Positions 23,401 to 35,625 of a DNA stretch of 64,000 bases are shown piece after piece. Position 1 is the stretch's first letter; every line of letters starts with the position of its first letter. The notes beneath the pieces are model-generated. The model saw nothing but the letters and a program-made list of their open reading frames with translations, had not been told where the DNA came from and did not search any database. The stretch covers positions 162,292 to 226,291 of the forward strand of contig PYST01000018.1 of NCBI GenBank assembly GCA_003049485.1, given 5' to 3'. Position numbers and translations under genes: made by a program. The stretch is from Ophioceras dolichostomum. Its lineage: Eukaryota; Ascomycota; Sordariomycetes; Magnaporthales; Ophioceraceae.

Positions 23401-26400
23401 CCTGTGAGAGCCGTGCTCTCCCATCTCAAGCGTCTTCTTCTATCCTCGCCGATCAAGGTCCATCCCCACTTCCATGCCTTGGACATTGGGTGTGGAGCCT
23501 AGGCCTTGGTCGCTTAAGTGGCCTCGGATGCACTAATCAGTTCATCAAGCTTCAAGCTAGCTCGTTATGTGTTCGATGCATGAGAGCCTACTGGATGGGG
23601 TGGCTTTAGTGGTGACCCTTCTTGCTCGTCGGGAGTCCTTGTGACGGATACCAAAGTTTGGGACTGCAAATGATCGAAGATGTGATGGAAGGCCGGAAGA
23701 GAATACGCATCGCCCTCTTAGCTCGCAGAGCCTGCTCCTGTGGCGTTTGTAGGGGTGGCGGATGATGCACCGCAGAAAGCCCCTGACAAAGCCAAAGGCC
23801 GTCTACAGGTGTTCTAAGTACATCGCAGTGCTATGGTCTTCGAATTTGCAGCAGTTTGCGGTGAGGATGCTGTACCCTCCTGAGCTATGGGATGTTGCAA
23901 AACACTTGATGTTGTTGTATTATGGTTTTGTTGATGAGTGGCCTTGCTAAGTTTGCCCGATTACATGTATTTTGCTGATAATAAGAATAGGGGGTGATTC
24001 AGGGGTCACTGTCAGGGCACGGGCCACTTGTGCACCTATCTGCCAAACACTTTCAGTACCTACTCCATCATTGTCAGTCCAGTGTATAAATCGTGAAGAG
24101 TTGAGATAAGAAGTTTTCGGCTGAGGCCGGTTGATTTCCTCATCCTTTCATCCTGAAGTTTTGAGTGTGTAACCTTTCACTCCGGCCAGTGGGCACCGAT
24201 ATCTGAGAATGGCTGAGTCGCTCTCCATCTCGGTTGGGTGCTCGCAGGCTGCTATCTCGGTCGAGCAATGAGAGTAATTCTCCTGAGAGCTGCCCACTCG
24301 CCCTCGGCGTCTCCGGGCCCAAGCTCAGCCGCTCATTTTCGTGCCCTCTTGCACACATTCCCTTTGCTGCAGTCACGAAGAGTGTGCATTTCTTGGTCCA
24401 GTATCACCACGCAGGCCACGACATGCCTGACCTATAGCAGAACCCTGATATTAATCATATTATCGTGAACTGCATGTAGTCGCTTAATGCGGCCATGTAT
24501 CTTGCCACGATGCGAGTTCAGCACACTGCTAATAACTTCTAGGTACCCGAACCATCCGCATTAGGTACCGACAGACCCGTTCACTTTGCTAATGAGGAGC
24601 CGCCAATTAGTTTTTTTTTTTTCGTCAAAGACGCTTGGGAGTGTGACCTGCTGCTTTAGCTTCGGCACACTATCTGCCGCGGACGGCCTGCCGTCGGCCG
24701 CTAGTAGGAAGACTGCAAGTATATCTCGGCGGCGCCAGTGAGCCGTTTTTTCGGCAATTTTTGCCCCCTCTTTTCTTTTCCTCGTGCCGCCGCTGGCGGG
24801 TGTATCGGCGAACGTGAGAGAGGAGTCCCGTCGAAGCGGGCGAACATCGGTACTAGCATTTATACTGCGACGTATGAATTTCGAGTGCCGTGTCTCACGG
24901 GCCGACGGCCATCGGATATGGCAAAGATATCATTGGTGCGATGAGCAGTACATCCCCGGTCATGGTACCTCAAGGTAGCTGCGGCGTCTGCACGCGACGG
25001 GCCGGGTCTGCCCGCCAAAAAATGGATGGCTCTGGGCTTTGCGACGTGTTGTGTGTGGCCTTATGCAATAATATGGGCAGTAATACCCACATGGTGCGTC
25101 TCTGTCTTTCTGGTACAGTATGAACGCGTTGCAAGCCGAGATACAACGCCATCTGGAACGTCACTCGCCATTTCGTCGCTGGAGAACATGAAGGACTGAG
25201 GAGGTACGTACTCGTAGACAGGTACTATATGAACTATATGCTACTAGTAGTCCACAAAGTGCGTGCGTACCTGTACCTTGTCTCACTGACAGATAAGGGC
25301 CTCCACTCATGAATCCGGGGTCGTAGATCACCGGTGAACTTAAGGTTGTGAGTAGGCCTACCTGCTCGTTTGTCGTTTGGATGCCGTTCTGTCAGTGAAG
25401 CCGGTGAGAGAGTCCTAGGAATGGATTTCAGGGGCGGATCCGTTTGGAGTACCAGGAACGAGTACACCACCTCGCAGAATCTGACAGACTGTACATGATT
25501 AGACAGAATGCCAGTAGACTTGTGAGGAGAGGCCGTTGTGTGTTGGACAATACTACATATGCCTTCGACCTATCGAGGCCAGAGATGCGAGCTGGGTGCC
25601 GGTTGCATGCTCTTCGACTGCAAGACGTACTGGCTAGCACGTTTCACAAAGCAGCAGTCCGTACTTCCTCAGCTCGGGTCAACACCGAGAGGCAGGCCAA
25701 TGACCCCGTATCTGCAGAGTACTAAATTGCAACGCGTGGATTGAAGGAAATCGTGATGAAGAGCAGATGAGGAATGGCCAAACGGGATCCAGTCCACCTC
25801 TAAATTACGTGCGTGTTCCGGATAGAGCAATCAGCAGCGTCTGGCCTACCACCATGCCTGGAGATGCTACCTATCACCTGTCATCCCACCCATTCTCCTA
25901 CCCTTCATGCACGCCCGTCACAGCATTGAAGGCGGCCAAGCCTCGGCGCAGCGGCGGCCAACGTGGGTGAATGCGACCCATTATAATCCTTCACAATGAC
26001 GGGGTTTCGAGGCGGGTGGGGAGGAGACTCCGGAAATGGAATGGCAGTGGCACTATTGGCTTTAACTGGGAGGGTGCGGAGGTGAGCGGGCTTGCATTAG
26101 CGTCAAAATTCCAGTTCTTGATGGCAGGGACTTCGGCAGGCAACGAGTGGAAAACGCGGCGAGGCTTTGCTCTCGACGGCAGCTCCGGGCAGGCAAACGG
26201 AGGCTAACAGTTGACATGGCGGCCCATTTCTCTCCTCTTCCCTTTCTCTCTCGTTCTCGCACGTCGCCCCTGGTTTTCTTTTGACTGAATGCTAGACAAC
26301 CCAACTCGTCATCTTAGGCAGGCTCCCCAAGAGGATGGAATTTCTGGACAGAATGATCAGCACTTCGATCAGCGTAGGTCATCATCAGTCGAATCAATAT

Positions 26401-29400
26401 TTGCCTCAGGAAAACCAGGAAGGGGAAATGTGAAAACTGACCAGTCGAGTGCAAACGAAAAGTGCTGCCATAATTAATGCGGGTGATGGATCATAAAAAA
26501 GTACTCATCAGAGCTTCGTGCTTGCGAGAATCACGCTAGCACAATATCAGTAGAAGTAGCGAGTCTTCTGATCAGGCTGGAATTTCGGTGGCAGGCAGAC
26601 CTGCAATATCGCAAGCGAATGGGATGCTCCATGCAGGAGATGAATGCATGTACAACAAAGCTCGCAGGCCAACAACCTCTTTCGGCCTGGTGGCAGAGGA
26701 GCTGGAGAGGAGCTGGGAGGAAGACGGGGAGAAAAGGAGGGGAGGGAGATAGGAGCCAGTTGCACCGCTTGGGGAGAGCACCTGGAAGGCGAGCACAGGG
26801 GCGACCGGAATCGGAGTCTCCTCGTCTTCTGAAGCCTCTTTGTGTTCCTCTGTGTGGAAGGAAGCCTTGAGTAGTGTCTAGTTGGAGAAGTGGACGCATC
26901 TAGCGCGTCTCCCCGTGTTACCATTGCCTTCTTGTTCACCAAAACGGTGCTGATGCAGCGGCAATATTCCGGGGGCTCGCACTATCAAATATCCCGACCC
27001 GGAGAAAGAGGAATGCGGCCCGGGGCGCCCAGCCGCTTAACTGTTAGCCTAAGCGACCCAACCCGAAGGAACCAAGGACTGATTGGCTACCAAGTGTTGC
27101 ATGGAAGTCGGAGCTCTCCGGGTATGCGCCACGGCCGCGGCCACGGTTCGAGGCTCTCGCGTCGAACGACTTTTCATCCACGGATTCGTCAGATTCGAAC
27201 CAAAACAGATGCGAACTGGGAACCAGCAGCTCGCTATCTTAAAAGCAGAGCTAGCAGAAAAAGAAACTTAGACAACTTAGGTGCTTCATCCGTCGGAGGA
27301 GCTGGGATGATCGTACGACACAATCATGTAATCTCCATCAAGGTGGCAACGGATGCCGGTGCTTGACTTTGACGTATGCCACTTAGTTTTGGTTCGGGAC
27401 ACTGATAGTATCATAAAGGAATACGTCATAATGACGCCGACAGAGTGGAGCAATGACGAGAAACAAATCCGCATTATTGCCATATATTGCCATATATTGC
27501 ATTGCTAGCGTTGATCTCAACGTCCCCAAGTCACGCTATCATATCAAGAGGGTTAGCGGCCGGCCGGCAGGCCGGCGTCGCGAGACCAAAGACGACGAGT
27601 GCTCCACAGACGACGGTCAGTAAGCTGGTCCACGCAGCTCGCCTAGCCGGCGTCGAGATACCACATGTACGTGGACTGACTGACTGAGGCTCGTTGTCGG
27701 TTCGAAACAAGGACCTGTGCGCTCTCTGCCACTGCTCAATTATGTTTACTGGACGTCAGATGTGACTCAAAAGGGGGCTGGGGGCGACGGAGGAACCCTC
27801 TCGGGAAAGTCACACGACAGACATTGAGCACAACGAGCTTTCGCGGCTTCCGGCATAACAGCAGACTCCCCCGTGTAACATACAAGAGTAATAAGAGTAG
27901 GACGTGCTCTCCACCGACAAGGCGAGACCCTCCATCCATAGCACATACCTCTGGTCCTCCTCCTCTGGAGATCGGCTGACAGAGGGGTCGTCCACGTAGA
28001 AACGGAAGTGCTAGAAGCAGAAGTGCTTTGATCCCGTACTAACTAGGTGGGCAGTTACTTCTCCGTAGATAGAGGTTCAGGCACAGTTCGCACACGATCT
28101 TTCCCGAGCGGCTACTACGCCGCCGGGTCCTTATGCCTGGACAGGTTGGACCAGAAACCCCAATCGACGTCCGCATAATATGCAGGGGTCAACCAAATTG
28201 GGAAGTACCAGTACTTACACCCGGCGGATTATAACCCGTGTCACTTGCTTGTGCGTGCCATAGCAGGACAGACGCGCCTCAGAATCTCGCGATGCTTGAG
28301 CTTGCCAGCAGTAAGCAGCCGTGTGACAATCTCCCGTTGCAGAGCCACCTTGGCACTGAGCCTTGCACACCCAGCAGGTCAGGGTACAATGGCAACACGA
28401 AAGGTCAGCGTATAACAGCAGGTCAACTGTACGCGCATCCCCTCCAATCTTCCTGCCGGCACTTGCAACCTCGTCACACCCCCGACGTGATCACCGTTAG
28501 GCTCTACCCCCCTCCTCGGAGGGTATCTGGGGGGTAACATATGCAAGAGGAACTGGGTGGGATCGCCAATTGGGATGTCTTCCGCAGTCCTGGCGCCGAT
28601 CACAAATGTGACATATTACACACGCAGTCTGCGTGTGACGGTGCGACTGTACCACTGACAACTCTGCAGTAGAAGTACTAATTGGAGACCAAATGGAACA
28701 TGTGGGAGCATAAGGGGGTGTGCTGCATGTGGTGGACCGGACGGAATGCACGGCGTGGCAGATGACAGGACGGATGGGAACAGCGGACCGGCGGCAGGCA
28801 AGGAAGACAGACAGACAACGCATCCCGCATCGGATCATCTTGGCAAACACCGGATACACTTGTACAACCCTCCGCCGCATCCATTCGACACATTCATGAT
28901 GCATGAGCCAAGGATCACATGCCCTGCCGTTGACGTTGGCGTACACTGACTGGTGCTCGCTCCATCGCGTCTCCTTTGGGACGACGGGGCGGGGCCGCAT
29001 GACAGACCGACGCCCGACGCGGACCGAGCGTCTGGAGACCGGAGGTCGGGATCGTTCGAAGAGCTGAGAGAGGAAAGAGAGCAGAACAGTGACAGACAGA
29101 GGGTCGTGACAAACGAGAACAAAAAAAGAAGAAAGAGACAAAAAAAAAAAACACCGAAGGTCCGCAGTTTAGGAGGCCACCAAAGTGCAGAGGCCTGACC
29201 TGATTCACTAACACAGTCATACAAGAGACGTTAGTTCCAGTTACGCCAATGGAAATAAAGGGGCGTGGCACTTGACATGCCAGTAACGAGACACGACGCC
29301 TTCTTTTTTCAGAGCCGAGACTCAACAGGCACAGAGCTACACCCCGCTCTGTCCCCTTAAACCTTTTTGCGACCCATAATAGAGCCTCAACACGCGGCCG

Positions 29401-31040
29401 CGTGGCCGCCATGCAGAAAGAAGGCAACCAAGTTACACTGACCGGCTCGGGGGTTCGGTGGTAGTGCCAGCGAGGGGTTTGGTGGAAAGCACAACGACGG
29501 CCAAAGGAAAACGCCGGCCGATATCGGTCGGTAGAACCTTTGAGGCAGGTGACGGTCAGGGTCGGTCGGGAAAAGGAGATCTCGGCATCGGGAGTTAGGG
29601 GCGGATGGTCCAGCAACAACGATAATGCCAGCCTCGGAGAAGCACTGGACAGACAGGAACACAGTCTCTTGTTGAAAGGGGAGCTCAAGTCGAAGAACTA
29701 GGTACAAACAAGAAACAAAAAGACAAACCTAGTGGCTTCTAAATACCACATCGTCCGCTCGTTCAGCGAGCTTTGAGAGAATTAAGAGTTGTGACTCACC
29801 CCCACAAACATGCACGCACATATTCACACCCATTCACGCCTTCACCCCTTCCCCCTATCCGTTTTTTCTGGCCCCTCCGCCCCCTCTCCATCCATCCTTC
29901 TTTCGCCTATCATGTTCGGGCAAGAACGCCATCTCCAACATCCCCGACAAAATACGACTTGCCAACGGGAACGCCCGTGCCTCAACTGTACCGCGGACAC
30001 ACCAATTGCATGTGATGGTATCGCGCCTTATTGGTCGACCCGGAATTTTTGGGGAAAGGACAACTTTCCCTCCCTCCCCGCGAGCCGGCAGGCACCTACT
30101 GGTTGGAAGATACACTAGGCGGTGAGAAGAGGAGTGGTTTTTGCAACCCCATACTTAGCAACCCCATACATACATCTGTGCGAATAAAATAACGCACGTG
30201 AGGCGAAAACTAACAAGTGTGAAGCTCCGGAGTCGGTAGTGCCTCTCCACCCACATTTTACATGAGGTTGGAGGCAAGGTGGCGAGGTGGCGAGGTGCAT
30301 GGCTTTGTCAATGGAACCCCATCACGTCAGTAGAATATGCACGCATATTGGAGGTCTTAAGGGGCCAGAGGCTGGGCGTAGAAGCGAATGACTGGCAGGC
30401 AACCAGCTACGACCTCTAGGTACGTACCGATCCACAAGGCAAGGCTAGCCGAGCACCCAAGTGACTCTGCCCAGTTACCACCGAAAATCCATCTCGTTTA
30501 ATAGCACAACTCCCACTCTTGCATCCTCCCACCGGCCACCCCAGACAAACCCCGCCCACGCCCGCAGATACCCTCTACAGCACCATCAAGTTACCGACGG
30601 AACGTGGTTGAGCGTTATGCGTTGGTTTCAGAGCGTGTGGAAATAAATGCAGGTAGGTGGGCTACCTAGGTACGTGCTTAGAGGGAGCTGGGCAGGCAAA
30701 GCAGGTGGCACTCGTCTACGGTGCAAGGCTATCTAGGTAGGCATCTAGGAGGGTAATTATGCCGCCCGTATGTACGATGAATTATTCGACGGGATCAAAG
30801 CAACACCGGACTAAATAACGCGCTGAGACTTCACACCTTCGCCTGAGAAGGAGACCTAGGCAGAGCAAACAAAAGCAAAAAAAAAAAAAAATTAATAAAT
30901 AAAAAACAGCAATGAAAGTGGCTTGATAGATGTCTTGTAAGTACGTGCACACAGCACAGCGAGAGTCGACCTTAGTAGTCTAGCGGAAACAAGGAGCAAG
31001 AAGCAAGCGTTATGAAATCCTTTTCTTGGATGTCTTCTTC
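20456..31040. other. 10.6-kb gene-free stretch between two convergent genes
   Basis: Flanked by the 3' ends of the forkhead gene (+) and the XLF gene (-). I found no protein with a recognisable motif, no transposase, reverse transcriptase, terminal repeats, rRNA or convincing tRNA. Visible structure: an ACGA repeat (20583-20600), CCAT-type repeats (about 21304-21326), a homopurine G-rich tract (about 21845-21886), a T run (24609-24621), an A run near 29141-29152, an A-rich stretch (about 30877-30906) and several TAGGTA/TACCTA motifs. The longest frames (for example 26890-27366 on + and 28915-29688 on -) have unstructured, non-family composition. Base composition looks ordinary, without the strong AT shift expected from repeat-induced point mutation. 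Confidence 0.55.
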
Positions 31041-33149
31041 TCAGAACCTCCGCTTCTTCTTCGCCGGCGGCGCGGCAGCGACCTTCTTGTCCAGCTCTTT
31101 CCGCACCTCCTGCCGACGCTTCTCGGCCCGTTCTCTGGACGTCTCCCGCGGTGGTGGTGGTGGTGACGGCGATGCTGGCTTCATCTTCTCATTACTTTTG
31201 CCCTCGTCATCATCACCCCCCTCTTCTTCACGTTTGACCGCCCGTCTGCTTCCACCTCCTGAGGTGGTAGTAGCCCTGCCTCGCCCACCGTTGTCATCAT
31301 TGTCCTCTGAGTCGGCGTCGCTTGCAGTGGGGGCCACCGCTACAGCTGCTGCTTTCTTGCCGAGCTTGCCCATGCGCTTCTTGCCAGCCGGCGCCGGTGC
31401 TGGGGGTGGCGAGGAGTCTGGTTGCTTCCCTGGGTCGTCCTCATCAGCCGCCGCCGTGGCTGATGACTGCGTCAGCGGTGCAGCCTCTTCTTCTTCTTCT
31501 GCTGTCGCTGCTGCGGCGGCTTTGGCAGCCCTGGCTGCTCCGCCGATGCGGCCCATACCGCCGCCTCGCTTGGATACTGCTGGCTTTGAAGGTGGCGGCG
31601 GCGGGGGAGAGCTGCTCTTTGCCTCGTCGTTATCGTAGTCGGCTGGTTCGGGGCTCGACGCCGTGGCGGACCCGGCATCGTTCATGGCAACATCAGCGTC
31701 GGCGGTGGTGGTGTTGGCTCGGCCATCGTTATCATCGACATCTGGCTCGGATGCGGTGGCATCATCATCCTGCTCTGGTCCTGGCTTCCGTGTTTCGGGT
31801 TCTGGGGAGGGCGAGGGTTGCTTCTTCCTCCCCCCGATGGCGCCCATCCGCTTCGATTTCGATTTTGTAGTGGCTGTGGCGCTGGCGGTGGGTTGCGGAT
31901 TCGGCTTCGTCTTCTTTGTCGAAGGCTTCTTGGACGTCTCGAAGAACTCCTCGTCCTCTCCGCTCGCGGTGGCTTCGGCGTCTGGATCAAGAGCTAGTTG
32001 TTCCAGTCGCGCCTTTCTTTCCGGAGGGGCGACGGCCGCAGAAGCAGCGGCAGCGCGGCGGCGTGGGGTTTTGGTTCTGTCCAGCACTTCAAAATCACCG
32101 TCATCATCGTCATCATCTTTGGCGGTTGCTGCTTGCTTTGCCGCTTTGCCGCTCTGCTTGCAAGCTGTCGTGGATGCGGTTGCTGCACCAGGCTGCCAGG
32201 GCGACGAGAAGAACTCCTCGGATTTGGGGTCGGAGGACGCCTTCCTCTTCCGATCCACAGCCAATGCCTTGGTGCCAGTCCCGCAGCTGATGCTCTTCCA
32301 CCAGCCGTCGAGAGCCGACGAGTCGTTGTAGTAAAGAGAGGAATAGTGGTGATACTCGAATCCCGTCGCGCCTCCAAAGACGCATTGGAGAAGCTCTCGA
32401 ACGTCCTGGGGAGTCGCTGCCGAGTCATCATTACCATCATCCTCGCCCCTAGCGCGGAGTTTCGCCCGGAACTTGGTCTCGTCGAAGGGAGCTAAGCCCT
32501 TAATGCGCTCCTCGGCGAGCTTCCTCGTGATTTTCCTCTTTCCTCCAATGGCAAGCGACGTGAAGACCTGATCCAGCGTCGCGCCCGTGGTCTCTAGCTT
32601 GTCCACCACGCGAGCCATCACGCGGTCCTTCTCCCTGATGACAGCGAGCAGGCCCTCGACCTCCCGCGAGCGATCGTTTTGGGTTTGCACGAGGGGCAGC
32701 ACCAGCGCCATCGCCACAGCCGAAGGCGGCCCGAGCTTCAGTCTTATGGGCCATTTCATCGGCTTGAGAGGCGATGGCAGGACGCACGTGACCTGAAGCA
32801 GAAGGTCGACTGGACTGTCTTCATTTTCAGCTTCGAGAGGGACCGAGGACAACGCGATGCTCGTATCGGCGTAGACAGACGACTCCGTGTCGAAGGCACC
32901 GCCGATCCACCGGAGCAGCTCCTTGAAGTTCTCCGGGTCATCGCTGGGGTCGATGCTGGTTTCCTCTTGCAGCGCCCGCAGCAAGACAGCCTTCCGGTCG
33001 AGCTTCTCGGTCCACACGCGGGCCATATCTGTGACTTGCACTGAGTAGGATACCGGCGATACGCTGAAAGAGGCGGAGACCAGGAGATTGGGAATACCGG
33101 CGCCGCCGACTGGCAGCGGCCGCCAAGACTGAGGGCCATCGAAGGCCAT
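31041..33149 (-). CDS. nej1: XLF/Cernunnos (Nej1-type) non-homologous end-joining factor
   Basis: Intronless, 702 aa. The start is the ATG at 33149 (ttcaccATGgcc, strong context); the frame remains open 11 codons further but only to a GTG. The N-terminal XLF head domain is recognisable: WRPLPVGGAGIPNLLVSASF, YSVQVTDMARVWTEKLDRK and FKELLRWIGGAF, with a helical stalk after about residue 140 (REVEGLLAVIREKDRVMARV). XLF pairs with Xrcc4/Lif1-Lig4 to bridge broken DNA ends in the nucleus. Residues about 300-702 are low complexity, with acidic, Ala/Ser/Pro and Lys-rich blocks and three copies of a KRMGxIGG-like motif (Met at residues 435, 532 and 593). The last residues, PPAKKKRRF, resemble the C-terminal Ku-binding motif of XLF proteins (basic residues followed by Phe). 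The tail is far longer than in yeast Nej1 or human XLF. Confidence 0.9.
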   Translation of the reverse strand: MAFDGPQSWRPLPVGGAGIPNLLVSASFSVSPVSYSVQVTDMARVWTEKLDRKAVLLRALQEETSIDPSDDPENFKELLRWIGGAFDTESSVYADTSIALSSVPLEAENEDSPVDLLLQVTCVLPSPLKPMKWPIRLKLGPPSAVAMALVLPLVQTQNDRSREVEGLLAVIREKDRVMARVVDKLETTGATLDQVFTSLAIGGKRKITRKLAEERIKGLAPFDETKFRAKLRARGEDDGNDDSAATPQDVRELLQCVFGGATGFEYHHYSSLYYNDSSALDGWWKSISCGTGTKALAVDRKRKASSDPKSEEFFSSPWQPGAATASTTACKQSGKAAKQAATAKDDDDDDGDFEVLDRTKTPRRRAAAASAAVAPPERKARLEQLALDPDAEATASGEDEEFFETSKKPSTKKTKPNPQPTASATATTKSKSKRMGAIGGRKKQPSPSPEPETRKPGPEQDDDATASEPDVDDNDGRANTTTADADVAMNDAGSATASSPEPADYDNDEAKSSSPPPPPPSKPAVSKRGGGMGRIGGAARAAKAAAAATAEEEEEAAPLTQSSATAAADEDDPGKQPDSSPPPAPAPAGKKRMGKLGKKAAAVAVAPTASDADSEDNDDNGGRGRATTTSGGGSRRAVKREEEGGDDDEGKSNEKMKPASPSPPPPPRETSRERAEKRRQEVRKELDKKVAAAPPAKKKRRF

Positions 33150-34189
33150 GGTGAATGGCGGCTGAATCGCCGGTCTGGCCACGCGAAGTCACCCACCCCC
33201 TCGAGCCGGTCGGACACTTGGCTCCGCCCGAATTGAGCGGGGGTCGGGCTTGGTGGCTCTCGACGAGCACCCGTTGTCTTGCTGGCAAGAGCGAAGCCGT
33301 GGCCAAGCTGCCAAGAAATATCGGCCAGCTGCTCCAAACCTTTGACGACCGCGCTTTGTGCTTTTAACAAAAACGGTAGCGATTAGGAGTTACTTGCACG
33401 GTACGGCTGGAACGCGCCACACACGGCAAGCAATTATGGAGAAGATTTCTTTGGTGTTTGTTTACCGCGTCGTGTCGTTCGACGTTTCGCCATCAGCACT
33501 TTATTGATGTGGGCAGCAAACAGGCAACAATGCGGGGCGATCACGGGAGTATCCACGTGACTACCCCTATTCTGACCTCGTACATTTTTTTTGGCAGCAG
33601 AGCAAATTGCGTGGTCTGCGAAGAAGAAGATGTGAGGGAATAGCTTCATGTCCCGGGGTAGGTCGTATGTTTCTCATTCCCTGGTCCTTGCGGATTGGGG
33701 TCGAGGCCCTGCTGGCCGATGAAGTAGCAATGAAATTCGCAACTCGAGCCAGAATTGCACAGGTATGGATGGGAGTTTTGGGGCAAAGTTAGGTGAAAAT
33801 GAGCTGGAGCTCAAGGTTCTTCGGCTACCCGTCCGGCGGCGCGATTTTTACCGGCAACAATTTCACCGGGGAAGCGGGAGGCACGGAGGGAACGGCTCCG
33901 TGCCTTCCGTCTGAGTGGGATTGATGGCGGACCACCCCACCTTTGCTAATTGAACTAAGCTTTCCCTTCCCCAAGTAGTGACTGCCCTTGCATGCCGACA
34001 CAGATCGCGCCTGGGCGATGGATGGTAGTTTCGGGACGGCAGGAATGTTCCTGGTAGCCATTGGCGAATAAGAATAAATATGACCTCATGCCCAGGTCTA
34101 TGGTCCCTTGAATCTCGTTCTGCTCCTCACTCTTCATCCCTTACACTTATCCTTGCCCACCAGGCTAGTATTATTACTCTCGTTACAAG
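33150..34189. other. Divergent intergenic region between XLF and GH5 genes
   Basis: Contains both promoters. An AT-rich aataagaataaatatg lies about 110-125 bases before the GH5 ATG and may serve as its TATA element. No gene is seen. Confidence 0.5.
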
Positions 34190-35625
34190 ATGAAGAACGC
34201 TCTTTTCGTCGTTGCGTCGTTCGCTGCGGCCGTCTCGGCCAAGATCCTCTTCGCCGGAGTGGCCGAGTCTAGTGGCGAGTTCGGCCTGTGGAGCGCTACT
34301 TCGACGAAGGGAACGGGTCTGCCAGGTAGGTTTGGCACGGACTACTCGTTCATCAACAAGGCCGGCATCGATGAATATGTAGACAAGAACAAGGTAAGCA
34401 GGCTCTCTCTGAACGCAGAGGATGAGCAGGAACTAGGTACCTAGTTAGTGGCTGACAGATATATCGTGGTCTAATTATTAGGTGAACTTGTTCCGCGTGG
34501 CCTTTGTGCTGGAGCGCATGTGCCCTCTTTCATATGGCCTTGGTGCGAAGTTTAACGAAACGGTAAGTTGAGCCCAAGCCGCCTGCCTGGCGAAGAATCG
34601 AAGCGAGGGAATGCTAGCCAGTGCGTGAGCCCATAAGCTAACGGAAAGCAGCACTTCAACTACTACAAGGAGGCCGTCGACTACATCACGAAGACGAAGA
34701 AAGCCTGTAAGCATGAATCCTCTCCCTTTTCTGTCCGGGTACGCCAACACATGCTCCACTTACTCATTCACGACGCCAATATCCTCCTTCCTTTCTTCCA
34801 GACTGCATGCTCGACCCGCACAGCTACATGCGCTACAATGACCCGTCCCAGCAGCCCATGACCGGCAGCGTAATCGGCAACACCTCCGACCCGACGGCCG
34901 CCACTACCGCGCAGTTCGCCGCCTTCTGGGGCGAGCTGGCGTCGCGCTTCAAGGACAACGAGCGCGTCATGTTCGGCCTCATGAACGAGCCGCACGACAT
35001 GGCCACCTCCCTCGTGTTCGCCAACAACCAGGCGGCCGTGTCCGCCATCCGCGCAAAGGGGGCCAAGAACCTCATCCTCATCCCCGGTGGGCAGTGGACC
35101 GGCGGCCACTCGTGGACCGAATCCTGGGGAGGCGACCTCCTGCCGAACTCGGACTTCATGCACAAGATCGTCGATCCCGAGGACAACTACGTCATGGAGA
35201 TCCACGAGTACCTGGACGAGGACTTCTCGGGCAGCCACACCGAGTGCACGCAGCCATTCCCCAAGAACATGGACAAGCTGACAGCCTGGCTGAGGGCCAA
35301 CGGCCTGAAGGCGATGGTGACAGAGTTCGGGGGATCCAACACAACGAGCTGCGAGAAGATGCTGGTCGAGGCGCTGGAGTACATGGAGAAGAACGAGGAG
35401 TACGTGGGGTGGACCGCGTGGGCGGCGGGTCCGTTCTGGGGGACTAACTCTCCCTGCTGCACCGACCAGCGCCAGCTGGGGAGCCTGGAGCCGGGCAGCA
35501 AGGCGACCGGCGGCGGCGCGGGCCTGTACGATACCATCTGGAAGAAGGTCATCCAGCCCAGGGTGCCGAAGACGCTGCAGTGGAGCGGGCCGGCGAAGTT
35601 CGGGAAGGCGCCCGCCCGTTCGTAG
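34190..35625 (+). CDS. Secreted GH5 endo-beta-1,4-glucanase
   Basis: Four exons: 34190-34393, 34482-34562, 34652-34706 and 34802-35625, giving 387 aa. All introns are GTAAGx...AG (34394-34481, 34563-34651, 34707-34801). A signal peptide covers about residues 1-17 (MKNALFVVASFAAAVSA). GH5 landmarks: FRVAFVLERM early, FGLMNEPHD with the acid/base Glu176, EIHEYLDEDFSGSHTEC and VTEFGGSN with the nucleophile Glu288, then WTAWAAGPFWG. This matches fungal Cel5-type endoglucanases (subfamily 5 like), which cut internal beta-1,4 bonds of cellulose. There is no CBM1 or linker, so it is a catalytic domain only. The first intron contains a perfect ACTAGGTACCTAGT palindrome. With the CE3-like esterase it supports a plant-biomass-degrading lifestyle. 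Confidence 0.94.

Noticed and set aside
26890..27366. 158-codon + strand frame in the gene desert
   Set aside because: Arg/Gly/Ser-rich without domain, no credible start context, overlapping open frames on the other strand.
27690..27720. tRNA B-box-like ggttcgaaac
   Set aside because: No matching A-box, acceptor stem or anticodon arm could be folded around it.
28915..29688. 257-codon - strand frame in the gene desert
   Set aside because: Poly-Phe comes from an A-run read in reverse; no domain and composition typical of chance frames.
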